64,000 nt of DNA from [Bacillus] selenitireducens MLS10 (lineage in GTDB: Bacteria > Bacillota > Bacilli > Bacillales > Salisediminibacteriaceae): contig NC_014219.1 of the NCBI RefSeq assembly GCF_000093085.1, positions 186,001-250,000 of the forward strand. Reading direction: 5' to 3'. Shown here piece after piece: positions 16,923 through 25,468 of the stretch. Made by a program: the position numbers and the translations under genes. The notes under the pieces were generated by a model. It saw only the letters and a list, made by a program, of their open reading frames with translations. It made no database searches and was not told where the DNA came from. Each line of letters begins with the position of its first letter. The first letter of the stretch is position 1.

Positions 16923-16960
16923 AGGGTTTCCACATCCAATGTTGGGAACCCTTTCTTTCA
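16923..16960 (+). terminator. Intra-operon hairpin after the binding-protein gene
   Basis: AGGGTTTCC pairs with GGGAACCCT (one wobble) and TTTCTTTC follows. Partial terminators or mRNA-protecting hairpins in this position commonly give more binding protein than permease. Confidence 0.55.
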
Positions 16961-16996
16961 TCACTATGAAGATCAGGTCAAAAAGGAGGCTAAAAT

Positions 16997-17932
16997 GTGG
17001 GGCAGATAGGTAAGGAAAAGACTGTCATCAATGATCAAGGCAAGGTTCTCCTGCGAAAAAAAACAGTATGGGAAAAAGTGAAAGAGAATAAAGCAGCGTA
17101 CCTTTTTTTACTCCCGAAACTAATCTTTTTTATGACATTCATGTTCATTCCGATTGTTTGGGCATTCTTTATTTCGTTTCAGGACAGAGGAGTTTTTGAT
17201 GTTGAATGGGTTTGGTTCAAACATTATATAGCTGCGTTTGAAAGTCCGATTTTCAGAGCTGCTTTATGGAACACTTTTGTGTTTACTATAGTTACAGTTC
17301 CGGCATTTATTATTACGGCTCTCATTATCTCCAGTATGATACATCCGCTTGGGAGAAGGAGTCAGACGTTTTTCAGAGCAGCATTTTATCTTCCGACGGT
17401 AACGTCGATGGTTATCATTGCCATGGTTTGGAGGTGGATGTACAATTACCGATTTGGGCTGTTTAATTACATTATCGAATTCTTTGGATTCGAATCTGTG
17501 AACTGGCTTGGGCAGACATCGACTGCTCTCCCGTCACTAATGATTATGGCTATACTTATTCCACCTGGCGCCGGGATTATTATTTATCTTGCTGCAATGA
17601 ACAATATTAATCCTTCGCTGTATGAAGCTGCAGACATAGATGGTGCGACGTCATTCCAAAAATGGATTCGAATAACTATTCCCTTGTTGAAACCAACGAC
17701 ACTATATTTGACTATTTTAAGTACGATTGGATCGTTTCAGGTGTTCACACAAATCATTATGATGACTGGCGGTGGTCCCGGTTATGCTACGGAGACCGTT
17801 GTTCATGTTATTTACAAGTCTGCGTTCAGGGACTTCAATTTCGGATTGGCATCAGCGCAATCGGTGATTTTATTCTTTATTATCATGGTGTTCGCAATAT
17901 TCCAATTTAAAACATTGCAAACAGAGAAATAA
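16997..17932 (+). CDS. ABC sugar importer permease 1
   Basis: A 311-residue inner-membrane permease of the MalF/UgpA type with six predicted membrane segments. The ATPase-contact EAA loop is visible as EAADIDGATSFQKWIRITIP. The start is GTG at 16997, set by AAAGGAGG seven bases upstream; the ATG at 16995 is in another frame that stops after four codons. It works with the next gene as a heterodimer. No ATPase gene is present in the operon, so a shared MsmX-type ATPase is expected. Confidence 0.92.
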   Translation: MGQIGKEKTVINDQGKVLLRKKTVWEKVKENKAAYLFLLPKLIFFMTFMFIPIVWAFFISFQDRGVFDVEWVWFKHYIAAFESPIFRAALWNTFVFTIVTVPAFIITALIISSMIHPLGRRSQTFFRAAFYLPTVTSMVIIAMVWRWMYNYRFGLFNYIIEFFGFESVNWLGQTSTALPSLMIMAILIPPGAGIIIYLAAMNNINPSLYEAADIDGATSFQKWIRITIPLLKPTTLYLTILSTIGSFQVFTQIIMMTGGGPGYATETVVHVIYKSAFRDFNFGLASAQSVILFFIIMVFAIFQFKTLQTEK

Positions 17933-17961
17933 TTTCGAGTCTGAAGGCAGGTGAATCAATA

Positions 17962-18924
17962 ATGTTTCAAAGAAGAATAAAAAAACCGATTATTATTGTA
18001 TCTCTTCTTATAATGGCTCTTATATCCCTCTTGCCTTTGTATTGGGTTTTCGTCACAGCATTACAACTGCCAAGCTATCAAAATGAGGAAATGGACCGGC
18101 CTGTTTCTTACGTCGAATCGTCCCCGCCGGTTCTTTACCCCGTTGGAATAACGGAGTATGTTTCACAATGGCAAAAGAAGCGCGAAGCAGAAAGTCAAGG
18201 TGACATGGAACAGGCGGAGGTCCACAGTTCCTTAATGACGGAAGTGAGAGAGAAAACATTCGGCTCTTTTACACATTTATTTGAAAATACGAAGATCATG
18301 CGCTGGTTATTTAACAGTGTATATATAGCAGTTGTAACGACCGCAATTATCGTCCTGATCGATACAATGGCTGGCTATGTGTTAGCAAAGAAAGATTTTC
18401 CGGGGAAATGGATCATTTTTTGGATGATTATTTCAACTATGATGATCCCTGAGCAGGTGACGCTCGTACCAACGTTTATCATAGTACAGAATTTGAATAT
18501 GTTCGACACTCATTTCGCTCTGATTTTTCCAATGCTGGCTCTTGCGTTTGGGGTGTTCCTGATGAGGCAATTCCTTCTTTCTATACCTGATGAGCTGATT
18601 GAAGCAGCAAAGATTGACGGGGCAAGTGAGTGGAAGATCTTCAGATCGATCATTGTACCACTGGCACGACCGGCAATGGCAGTACTGGGCATATTTACGT
18701 TTGTATTAGTTTGGAATTCGTTCCTATGGCCGATTATTGTAATTAATGACGAGAATCTTATGACTTTGCCAGCCGGACTGAAAACACTTCAGGATGCAAA
18801 TCTTGCCGATTTCAAACTCTTGATGACAGGTGCGACAGTTGCTGCTGTTCCGATGATTATCTTCTTCCTGATGTTCCAGCGATACTTTATTAAAGGTTTA
18901 ACCATTGGAGGAGTGAAAGAGTAA
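17962..18924 (+). CDS. ABC sugar importer permease 2
   Basis: A 320-residue MalG-type permease. The EAA loop reads EAAKIDGASEWKIFRSIIVP. Between the first and second membrane segments there is an unusually long charged extracellular stretch (about residues 30-105, with KKREAESQGDMEQAE). This is longer than in minimal MalG proteins and may contact the binding protein. The stop overlaps the ATG of nagZ (TAATG). Confidence 0.92.
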   Translation: MFQRRIKKPIIIVSLLIMALISLLPLYWVFVTALQLPSYQNEEMDRPVSYVESSPPVLYPVGITEYVSQWQKKREAESQGDMEQAEVHSSLMTEVREKTFGSFTHLFENTKIMRWLFNSVYIAVVTTAIIVLIDTMAGYVLAKKDFPGKWIIFWMIISTMMIPEQVTLVPTFIIVQNLNMFDTHFALIFPMLALAFGVFLMRQFLLSIPDELIEAAKIDGASEWKIFRSIIVPLARPAMAVLGIFTFVLVWNSFLWPIIVINDENLMTLPAGLKTLQDANLADFKLLMTGATVAAVPMIIFFLMFQRYFIKGLTIGGVKE

Positions 18925-20531
18925 TGTCTCTATCAATAAACGATAAATTAGGTCAGATGATGGTATTCGGATTTTCAGCATCGAAACCGGATGAAGTATC
19001 AGAAGGAATAAAGGAAATGATTGAGACTCATCGCGTTGGAAATATTATTTTGTTTGGAAGAAATCTGGGCAGTCCTGGAGAGATCCGCTCTTTGACCGGA
19101 AAGCTTCAAAAAATAGCAAGGGATGCGGGACACGAAAGGCCGTTGTTTATTTCGGTTGATCAAGAAAATGGTGCAGTCCGCAGATTAGGCGAAGGGACCA
19201 CGGTCTTTCCGGGAGCTATGACAACGGGTGCTACGGGAGAACCGGAACTCGCATATGAATGTGGCTATGCTACAGCATTAGAATTGAAAGCTCTCGGGAT
19301 CAACTGGAACCTCGCTCCAGTAGCGGATGTAAACAATAATAGACACAATCCGGTCATTGGAGTTCGTTCGTTTTCGGAAGACCCTGAACAGGCAGCCGCT
19401 TTTGCAGCTGCTTCAATGAACGGGATGCAAAAGGCGAATATTATGACAGCGGTGAAACATTTCCCCGGGCATGGAGATACAGAAGTAGACTCGCATTTAT
19501 CTCTTCCTGTCATTCCACATGATATGGAGCGGTTGAATCATGTGGAACTGGTACCGTTTCGCCGTTGTATAGAATCAGGTGCAGATGTGATCATGTCTTC
19601 TCATATTTATTTCCCTGCCCTCGAGAAAGAGAAGAATCTGCCTGTCACCCTGTCTCATGAGGTCTTAACAAACTTGTTAAGAGTAAAGATGGGATTCGAA
19701 GGATTGATAACCACAGACTGTCTTGAGATGGATGCTATTTCTGAATCGGTAGGCACAGCCGTGGGAGCGGTTAAGGCTATTCATGCAGGTGTCGATTTTG
19801 TGATGATTTCAATGCGTACGGATTTGCAAAAACAAGCACTGGAAGCTGTAAAGCGTGATATCGATAAAGGACTTATCAGTGAATCACGGATCGAAGAATC
19901 GTATCAACGGATCATTGCCGCGAAAGATCGTTACTTAAGCTGGCGTGACACGAATCTATCAGACGATGCAGAGTATGTACCGGCAATTATTGATTCGGCT
20001 AAACACCGCGAGTTGGCGGAGAATGTGTTTAAAAAAGGGATTTCGATCACTCAGCAGGATCCCAATCACTTTCCTTTGGAAAAAAAGTCGTTAAAACAAA
20101 AACTCGTGCTTTATCCGAAAAACAACTATCTTTCAAGAGTTGAAGACGAGCGGTATGCCGCAGATTCTTTGGGTAAAGCGCTTGCAAAAATCGATCCTTC
20201 TGTTGTCTATCATTGCATATCTGAATTTGTAAATGGAGAAGACGACTTGATTGAGTATGCAAAAACCTTCGACGTATGGATTATCGGGACACTTTCACTG
20301 AATCAGGATTATGAACAGAAGCAGATTCTTGAAAAATTGATGGAAGTTAAAACAGATGAGATCGTTGTTGCGGTAGCGATGAAGAATCCATATGATTTAT
20401 TGTGGTTTAAAGACGCCGAGATCAAGATAGCAACTTATGAATTCACAACTCCGGCTATTGAAATCGCAGCCAGTGCATTATATGGTGATATTAACGTAAC
20501 GGGTGTTCCTCCTGTTACGTTGACGTTATAA
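18924..20531 (+). CDS. nagZ: GH3 beta-N-acetylglucosaminidase
   Basis: A 535-residue family 3 glycosidase that removes GlcNAc from GlcNAc-MurNAc or muropeptides. The NagZ signature KHFPGHGDTEVDSH (178-191) supplies the Asp-His acid/base pair, and TTDCLEMDAI supplies nucleophile Asp265. A second alpha/beta domain of about 170 residues follows, as in B. subtilis NagZ. No signal peptide is present, unlike the secreted B. subtilis enzyme, which fits cleavage after import through the preceding transporter. Confidence 0.93.
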   Translation: MSLSINDKLGQMMVFGFSASKPDEVSEGIKEMIETHRVGNIILFGRNLGSPGEIRSLTGKLQKIARDAGHERPLFISVDQENGAVRRLGEGTTVFPGAMTTGATGEPELAYECGYATALELKALGINWNLAPVADVNNNRHNPVIGVRSFSEDPEQAAAFAAASMNGMQKANIMTAVKHFPGHGDTEVDSHLSLPVIPHDMERLNHVELVPFRRCIESGADVIMSSHIYFPALEKEKNLPVTLSHEVLTNLLRVKMGFEGLITTDCLEMDAISESVGTAVGAVKAIHAGVDFVMISMRTDLQKQALEAVKRDIDKGLISESRIEESYQRIIAAKDRYLSWRDTNLSDDAEYVPAIIDSAKHRELAENVFKKGISITQQDPNHFPLEKKSLKQKLVLYPKNNYLSRVEDERYAADSLGKALAKIDPSVVYHCISEFVNGEDDLIEYAKTFDVWIIGTLSLNQDYEQKQILEKLMEVKTDEIVVAVAMKNPYDLLWFKDAEIKIATYEFTTPAIEIAASALYGDINVTGVPPVTLTL

Positions 20532-20559
20532 GAGATCACCAGGAAAGGGTGCGTTCAAT

Positions 20560-21414
20560 ATGGAACAAAGAGGTACGATGAAACTGATCGAAGGCATGCT
20601 GAAAGATTTATCTCCGTCAGAGAGAAAAATTGCGGATTTTGTGCTGGAGAAACCGGACGAAGTCCTGTCGCTGACGGCCAATCAATTAGGTGAACGGAGC
20701 CATACCAGCAGTGCAGCCGTTATCCGCTTTTGCAAATCAATCGGTTTCAAAGGATTTCAGCAGTTGAAATTACGCTTGGCGAGTGATTCGCATCAGGACA
20801 AATCAACAGAATTCAGGGATATTCAACCTGGTGAATCACCGGCAGAGGTCGTATCTAAAATGACGACTAACTCGATGCAGACAATCAAAGAAACTGCCGA
20901 TATATTAAATATTTATGATTTAACACAGGTTATCGAGGCATTGGATCAGGTGAATCGCATCCATTTTTTCGGTGTGGGTGCATCAAATATCATTGCTCAG
21001 GATGCGCAGTTGAAATTCTCGCGAATTAATAAACATACGACAGCCTTTGCTGATTTTCATATTGCGTCGATGCACGTGGCGAACTCCGGACCTGGTGACG
21101 TTGTGTTCGGTATTTCATTTTCGGGCGAAACAAAGGAAGTCTTGAAAATACTCGAGTTGGCAAATGAAAAAGGCGCAACGACAATTGCTCTTACGAAATT
21201 CGGGCCTTCAACAATCGCCAAAACAGCTTCCATATGTCTCCGGACATCCGCTTCTAAAGAAACAACATTCAGAAGCAGCGCAACATCTTCGCGGATTGCA
21301 CAGTTACATGTTTTGGATATTTTATTTATGAGCGTGGCAAATGCGAATTATGATGAAGTGATTCAGTATCTGAATCAAACCAGAGAAGCAATCAGGGCGA
21401 TACAACGAAAGTAA
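20560..21414 (+). CDS. murR: RpiR-family transcription regulator (MurR-like)
   Basis: A 284-residue regulator with an N-terminal HTH_6 domain (ANQLGERSHTSSAAVIRFCKS) and a C-terminal SIS domain (FFGVGASNIIAQD, GISFSGETKEVL). MurR proteins bind MurNAc-6P. Its position in the murein-recycling operon supports control of this cluster, probably through TGAAA...TTTCA-type dyads before murQ and murK. The symbol is assigned by context and family. Confidence 0.82.
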   Translation: MEQRGTMKLIEGMLKDLSPSERKIADFVLEKPDEVLSLTANQLGERSHTSSAAVIRFCKSIGFKGFQQLKLRLASDSHQDKSTEFRDIQPGESPAEVVSKMTTNSMQTIKETADILNIYDLTQVIEALDQVNRIHFFGVGASNIIAQDAQLKFSRINKHTTAFADFHIASMHVANSGPGDVVFGISFSGETKEVLKILELANEKGATTIALTKFGPSTIAKTASICLRTSASKETTFRSSATSSRIAQLHVLDILFMSVANANYDEVIQYLNQTREAIRAIQRK

Positions 21415-21439
21415 TATATAGTCGGAGGAATACAATAGT

Positions 21440-22636
21440 ATGAATAATTCAACTAATGTGCCGAAGATCGAACTGCCAATTAAAAAGGAACGCGTTTTGG
21501 CAATTGGCTTGATGTCCGGAACATCGCTTGACGGGATCGATGCCGTTTTTTGTGAAATAACAGGGGAAGGAAACACCACTGATATTCATATGATCAGGTT
21601 TATAACTCTTGATTATGAAGATTCGCTCAAACAGTCGATATTGGCACAATGTAATCCGGAAACGTCGAGCGTTGATGAAATATGCCGGCTAAATACGATT
21701 CTTGGTAAGCGTTTTGCCGAAGCAGCCAAGGAAGTTGTTAAAGGTACTGGGTGGTCGATTGACCAAGTGGATTTCATTAGTTCACATGGACAAACCATCC
21801 ATCATTTGCCGAAAGAACGAGCTACGCTTCAGATTGGGGAGTTGGCTGTTATTGCCCATGAAACCAGTTGCCTGACTGTAGGGGATTTTCGACCATCAGA
21901 CATGGCGGCTGGTGGAGAAGGAGCCCCTCTTGTGCCTTTTTCTGATGCACTTCTCTTTGCCCATCCCGTTCATAACCGGTTTTTCCTTAATATTGGAGGG
22001 ATGAGTAATTATACATTAGTACCATCTCAAGAGTCGAATATCTCCGGGGAGATGGTAACTGGATCAGATATAGGACCCGGTAATGTATGGGTCGATGAGA
22101 TGGTGAAGTTGATCACAAACGGGCGGCAAAGTTATGATCGTGGCGGTGAGATTGCAAGATCGGGTGTGATTATCAAACGTCTCCTGAATAAACTGATTCA
22201 GGAAGATATGTTTTACCACGAACCATTCCCTAAGAGTACAGGCCGTGAGCATTACACAGTAGATAAGTGCAGAGTATATTATGATGAAGGAAAGTCGCTC
22301 GGTTATTCTGATGAGGACCTTGTCACAACAATGACGGCTTTTACCGTGATGTCCATAAGTGAGGCTATTCGCAAACTACAAGAAAAGGGAATAATGATTG
22401 ATGAGATCTATGTCGGTGGCGGAGGCGTTCATAATCAATATATGTTGGATGAAATCGGGAACAAGGTTAATATACCTGTGTTTAATATGGAACGTATAGG
22501 AATGGACAGCGATGCTAAGGAAGCGATCTCATTTTGTGTATTGGGCAATGAGTTTCTTAGATTCAAACACAATAATATGCCCAGTGTAACAAATGCATCA
22601 TCTCCAAAGATGATGGGAAAGATAGTGTTCCCTTAG
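21440..22636 (+). CDS. anmK: Anhydro-N-acetylmuramic acid kinase
   Basis: A 398-residue kinase that cleaves and phosphorylates 1,6-anhydroMurNAc to MurNAc-6P. The phosphate-binding motif GLMSGTSLDGIDAVFCEI, SSHGQTIHH, GDFRPSDMAAGGEGAPLVP and NIGGMSN are classic AnmK features. AnhydroMurNAc arises from lytic transglycosylases, so the cell can use both hydrolase- and transglycosylase-derived sugars. Last gene of the operon, followed by a strong terminator. Confidence 0.96.
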   Translation: MNNSTNVPKIELPIKKERVLAIGLMSGTSLDGIDAVFCEITGEGNTTDIHMIRFITLDYEDSLKQSILAQCNPETSSVDEICRLNTILGKRFAEAAKEVVKGTGWSIDQVDFISSHGQTIHHLPKERATLQIGELAVIAHETSCLTVGDFRPSDMAAGGEGAPLVPFSDALLFAHPVHNRFFLNIGGMSNYTLVPSQESNISGEMVTGSDIGPGNVWVDEMVKLITNGRQSYDRGGEIARSGVIIKRLLNKLIQEDMFYHEPFPKSTGREHYTVDKCRVYYDEGKSLGYSDEDLVTTMTAFTVMSISEAIRKLQEKGIMIDEIYVGGGGVHNQYMLDEIGNKVNIPVFNMERIGMDSDAKEAISFCVLGNEFLRFKHNNMPSVTNASSPKMMGKIVFP

Positions 22637-22675
22637 ATCGCTGAACGGGCAATTGAAAAAGAACAGTAAATGCAA

Positions 22676-22713
22676 AATACCCCCGATGCAGATCAACCTG
22701 CATCGGGGGTATT
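22676..22713. terminator. Bidirectional terminator
   Basis: A perfect 16-bp stem AATACCCCCGATGCAG / CTGCATCGGGGGTATT with a 6-base loop separates the convergent anmK and rhomboid-like genes. Confidence 0.9.
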
Positions 22714-22714
22714 C

Positions 22715-23314
22715 TTATGACCCGGTATGTTCTTTCGCCTCTGTGGACTTCCTGAGCCCGTAACCGATCCCGTAGCCCAAGGCAATGGCGAGCCCGTGCG
22801 CGGGTCCTAAGAGAGTCAGCTCTTCATTCTGCCAGCTGAGGACGATGTTCATGATAAACATGATGAGCACCCAGCGTCTTGCCTTCGAGCCCATAATCTC
22901 CGCATCCTTGACAAGGCCCGTGTAAATCGAGGCCATGCCAATCGCCGCGACAGAGGCAAGGGCTGCAGGTTCACCGGTCCACGTCATGAAGGGCGCATAC
23001 AAGAAGAGCGCCACACTCCCCATGAGCCCCATGATGAGAAACAACACGACCGACGTCCCTGTACCGATTGTCTTCTCAAGCTTCCCGCCAAACATGATCA
23101 CGAGAAAGCCGTTCAGTAACAGATGCATCACAGAACCCGTGGCAAAGATCACCGTGATCAGCGTCCACGGCTCCTGAAACATCGTCTCCGGGTTCACGAG
23201 AAGTGCATCCCCTGTTGCAGGATCCGAATACAAAATCAGAAAAAATAAAGCATACAAAGCCAAAATCCCGGTCATCCCGGGGTGTTCTTTAACCCATCTT
23301 ACCGTCTCATCCAT
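22715..23314 (-). CDS. Rhomboid-like membrane protein with a degenerate active site
   Basis: A 199-residue protein with about six hydrophobic segments and the rhomboid order PWTLIT...MHLLLNGFLVIMFGGKLE (His64, Asn68). The serine-protease motif GxSG is replaced by LASV around Ser121, and the final histidine lies in PAHGLAIALGYG (His173). Ser and His are retained, but the glycines that shape the oxyanion hole are not. It may be a weak protease or an inactive rhomboid relative. ATG at 23314 was chosen because GGAG lies 8 bases before it. Confidence 0.65.
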   Translation of the reverse strand: MDETVRWVKEHPGMTGILALYALFFLILYSDPATGDALLVNPETMFQEPWTLITVIFATGSVMHLLLNGFLVIMFGGKLEKTIGTGTSVVLFLIMGLMGSVALFLYAPFMTWTGEPAALASVAAIGMASIYTGLVKDAEIMGSKARRWVLIMFIMNIVLSWQNEELTLLGPAHGLAIALGYGIGYGLRKSTEAKEHTGS

Positions 23315-23546
23315 CTCATCAGCTCCAGTGTGCGTGGTATCTCTGAGTAACAGTATACAGGAAGAACGGAGTGACGGGGAGGATGGATTGGAGAAGGTGC
23401 AAACATACATGTATCTAAAGCTTAAATTGTCTGAAAAATCGTGCGTGTAAGCTAGAAGCGTGTGGTAAAATAATGTTATATAATCATTATCTTCAATTTT
23501 AGTGGCCGTAGTTTTTGATCAATCGTGGAGTAAGGGAGGTATTTCA

Positions 23547-23840
23547 ATGTTCTGGAGTGATCTTGTAGCTGTTCTGATTGGTTCCTTCATAAATGCATTA
23601 ATAATTACAAGGTTGGTTCGATTTATGTTGAAAAAGTGGATGGGAGACGGAGTGAGGGTAGCCACTTATACTTTTTCAATCTCGTTTGTGTTCTATATGG
23701 TTTTTAATTATATCATTATAAGTGATATCGTAATTGTAATAAGGTATATATTGTTTGCATTACTGTTATATGGATACGATTTATTTAAAGAGAGAGACCT
23801 TAGAATTATTGGAGGTGTCGACAATCAAATCAAGCAGTGA
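23547..23840 (+). CDS. Small three-helix membrane protein
   Basis: A 97-residue protein, not recognised. Three hydrophobic stretches (about residues 3-22, 38-58, 62-80) and short charged loops are seen. GGGAGG eight bases before the ATG sets the start. Its end overlaps the beginning of the next gene, so they are probably translated together. Base composition is AT-rich compared with the preceding genes. Lies just ahead of the restriction system. Confidence 0.55.
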   Translation: MFWSDLVAVLIGSFINALIITRLVRFMLKKWMGDGVRVATYTFSISFVFYMVFNYIIISDIVIVIRYILFALLLYGYDLFKERDLRIIGGVDNQIKQ

Positions 23841-25251
23841 CAATAACAATCATCAAAAAGAAGCGGAGGCATTGGTTGAATATTTACTGAATGATATTGA
23901 GTACTCGCTCTATGAAATCATTAAGGATTTTAAAGATTTTACGGATAGTAAGGTTGTTTTGGATGAACAAGATCAAAGAAAACTGGTTGAGTTATATCTT
24001 ACAAGTACATTGGCGATGATTGTATTTGAAGAGAAGATTCTTCGAGATGAGATCGATAACATTTTAAAGTGGTTGGACAGATCAAGTTCTCCTCAATTTA
24101 AAGATAATTACCGCAAATTCCTTGACCTGTTTGAGCAGGATATGCAGGATCGTATTTTTGAAGAAATCCATAATCACCGCTTATTCGAAGGGACAAGTGT
24201 ATTTTCTACCAAATCATTCAATGCAAATAAAATTGGTGATTTTAAAGAAAGAGGGAAAAAGAATGTAAGGAATATCTTTGATCATCATGATAATCAGGGA
24301 AATAATCAACTAAATGATGAGATAGAACTAGACAATGAGAAAAATGATATTAACGTAGTTCAGACTCTAAGACAGTCATTTAACGATCGTGAAGCCTGGG
24401 ATTTATTGTTGTCATCTGTTATGGCTGTGATCTTTGTATCGAATTTGATCTACTTCATCAGTTTGGTAATAGCAGGGTCAGAAAACATGGAAGGAATTTA
24501 TAACGAGTTGTTATTAATTACCGCTATATTTATTGTTCTCAGCTATAACGTTTACCGGAATCATTACCCTTATCATCACTCGACCTTATATATAAATCCG
24601 CCTGTTTTGTCAGTGAAAAACAATTTGATAATAGCAGTAACTGGTTCGCTAATTGCAAATCTCATAATGGTAATTGCTTTTTATTCTTACTATGATCAAT
24701 TGATAGATTCATCAGTTGACCACGTCAGTGAAGGCATAACCCATGAAGAAACGGAAGAGCGAGATGGTAATGAACAAGCGGACAGTCAAATCTCAGAAAA
24801 TGAAAGGGTAGATGACGCTAAACGAAATTATCTGGTGAGTATTGCCGATGAGATGAACTTTATCTATGAGGAATTGCACTATATGAGTGAATATTTATAT
24901 AGCGATCATTATACTCTCGAGGAACAAATTGAAGAATTGGAATTTCTTTATGATGTATTATATGAATCAGCACATAGACCTCTATATAATGATGATTATA
25001 TGAGAATACTAAATGATTATTATTATGCAATCGAACTGTTTGCTATTTTCGTGAATACAATAATCTCAGATATTGAAAATCTGGGATATATTTCTGATCA
25101 AGAGTTTGCACAGCAGGTTCAGTATTATGAAGATGGTGTTGAGTTATTTTATAAAGGTGTCGAAGATTTTGAATTCCATCTTATTAATTTGGGTGAAATT
25201 GATGAGTATGGTGTTATTCTGGATTATTATGATGACGGAGATACTATTTAG
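23815..25251 (+). CDS. Acidic membrane protein of unknown function
   Basis: About 480 residues, not recognised. An N-terminal soluble, helical, acidic domain (about 190 residues) is followed by a membrane region with three or four hydrophobic segments (VMAVIFVSNLIYFISLVIAG; LLLITAIFIVLSYNVY; LIIAVTGSLIANLIMVIAFY). A C-terminal acidic, Tyr-rich helical domain of about 160 residues completes it. The start is uncertain: GGAGGTG at 23811-23817 is followed eight bases later by an in-frame ATC at 23824, GTG lies at 23815 and ATG at 23770. It overlaps the preceding membrane gene. AT-rich, so possibly acquired. Confidence 0.6.
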   Translation: MSTIKSSSDNNNHQKEAEALVEYLLNDIEYSLYEIIKDFKDFTDSKVVLDEQDQRKLVELYLTSTLAMIVFEEKILRDEIDNILKWLDRSSSPQFKDNYRKFLDLFEQDMQDRIFEEIHNHRLFEGTSVFSTKSFNANKIGDFKERGKKNVRNIFDHHDNQGNNQLNDEIELDNEKNDINVVQTLRQSFNDREAWDLLLSSVMAVIFVSNLIYFISLVIAGSENMEGIYNELLLITAIFIVLSYNVYRNHYPYHHSTLYINPPVLSVKNNLIIAVTGSLIANLIMVIAFYSYYDQLIDSSVDHVSEGITHEETEERDGNEQADSQISENERVDDAKRNYLVSIADEMNFIYEELHYMSEYLYSDHYTLEEQIEELEFLYDVLYESAHRPLYNDDYMRILNDYYYAIELFAIFVNTIISDIENLGYISDQEFAQQVQYYEDGVELFYKGVEDFEFHLINLGEIDEYGVILDYYDDGDTI

Positions 25252-25402
25252 GTATTTCGGAAAGCTATAAATTAGTAGTACAGTCGTTTGGGTAATCAGT
25301 AGATGACTTTGATGAATACAACTGCAAAATAATTTAATGATGTTCATTTGTTATAATGAAGACAAGAACGAATATTAAAAGATAGAAAGAACGTACGATC
25401 GG

Positions 25403-25428
25403 TGACAGCCCCTGTCAGGGGTCTCAGT
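25403..25428 (+). repeat. GACAG hairpin element, copy 1 (before hsdM)
   Basis: CGGTGACAGCCCCTGTC, a GACAG-N3-CTGTC hairpin about 50 bases ahead of hsdM. It is related to four other copies in the window. Confidence 0.5.
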
Positions 25429-25468
25429 AAAATGGATAAATGATATAGAATGAAGGAGTGTTATAGAC

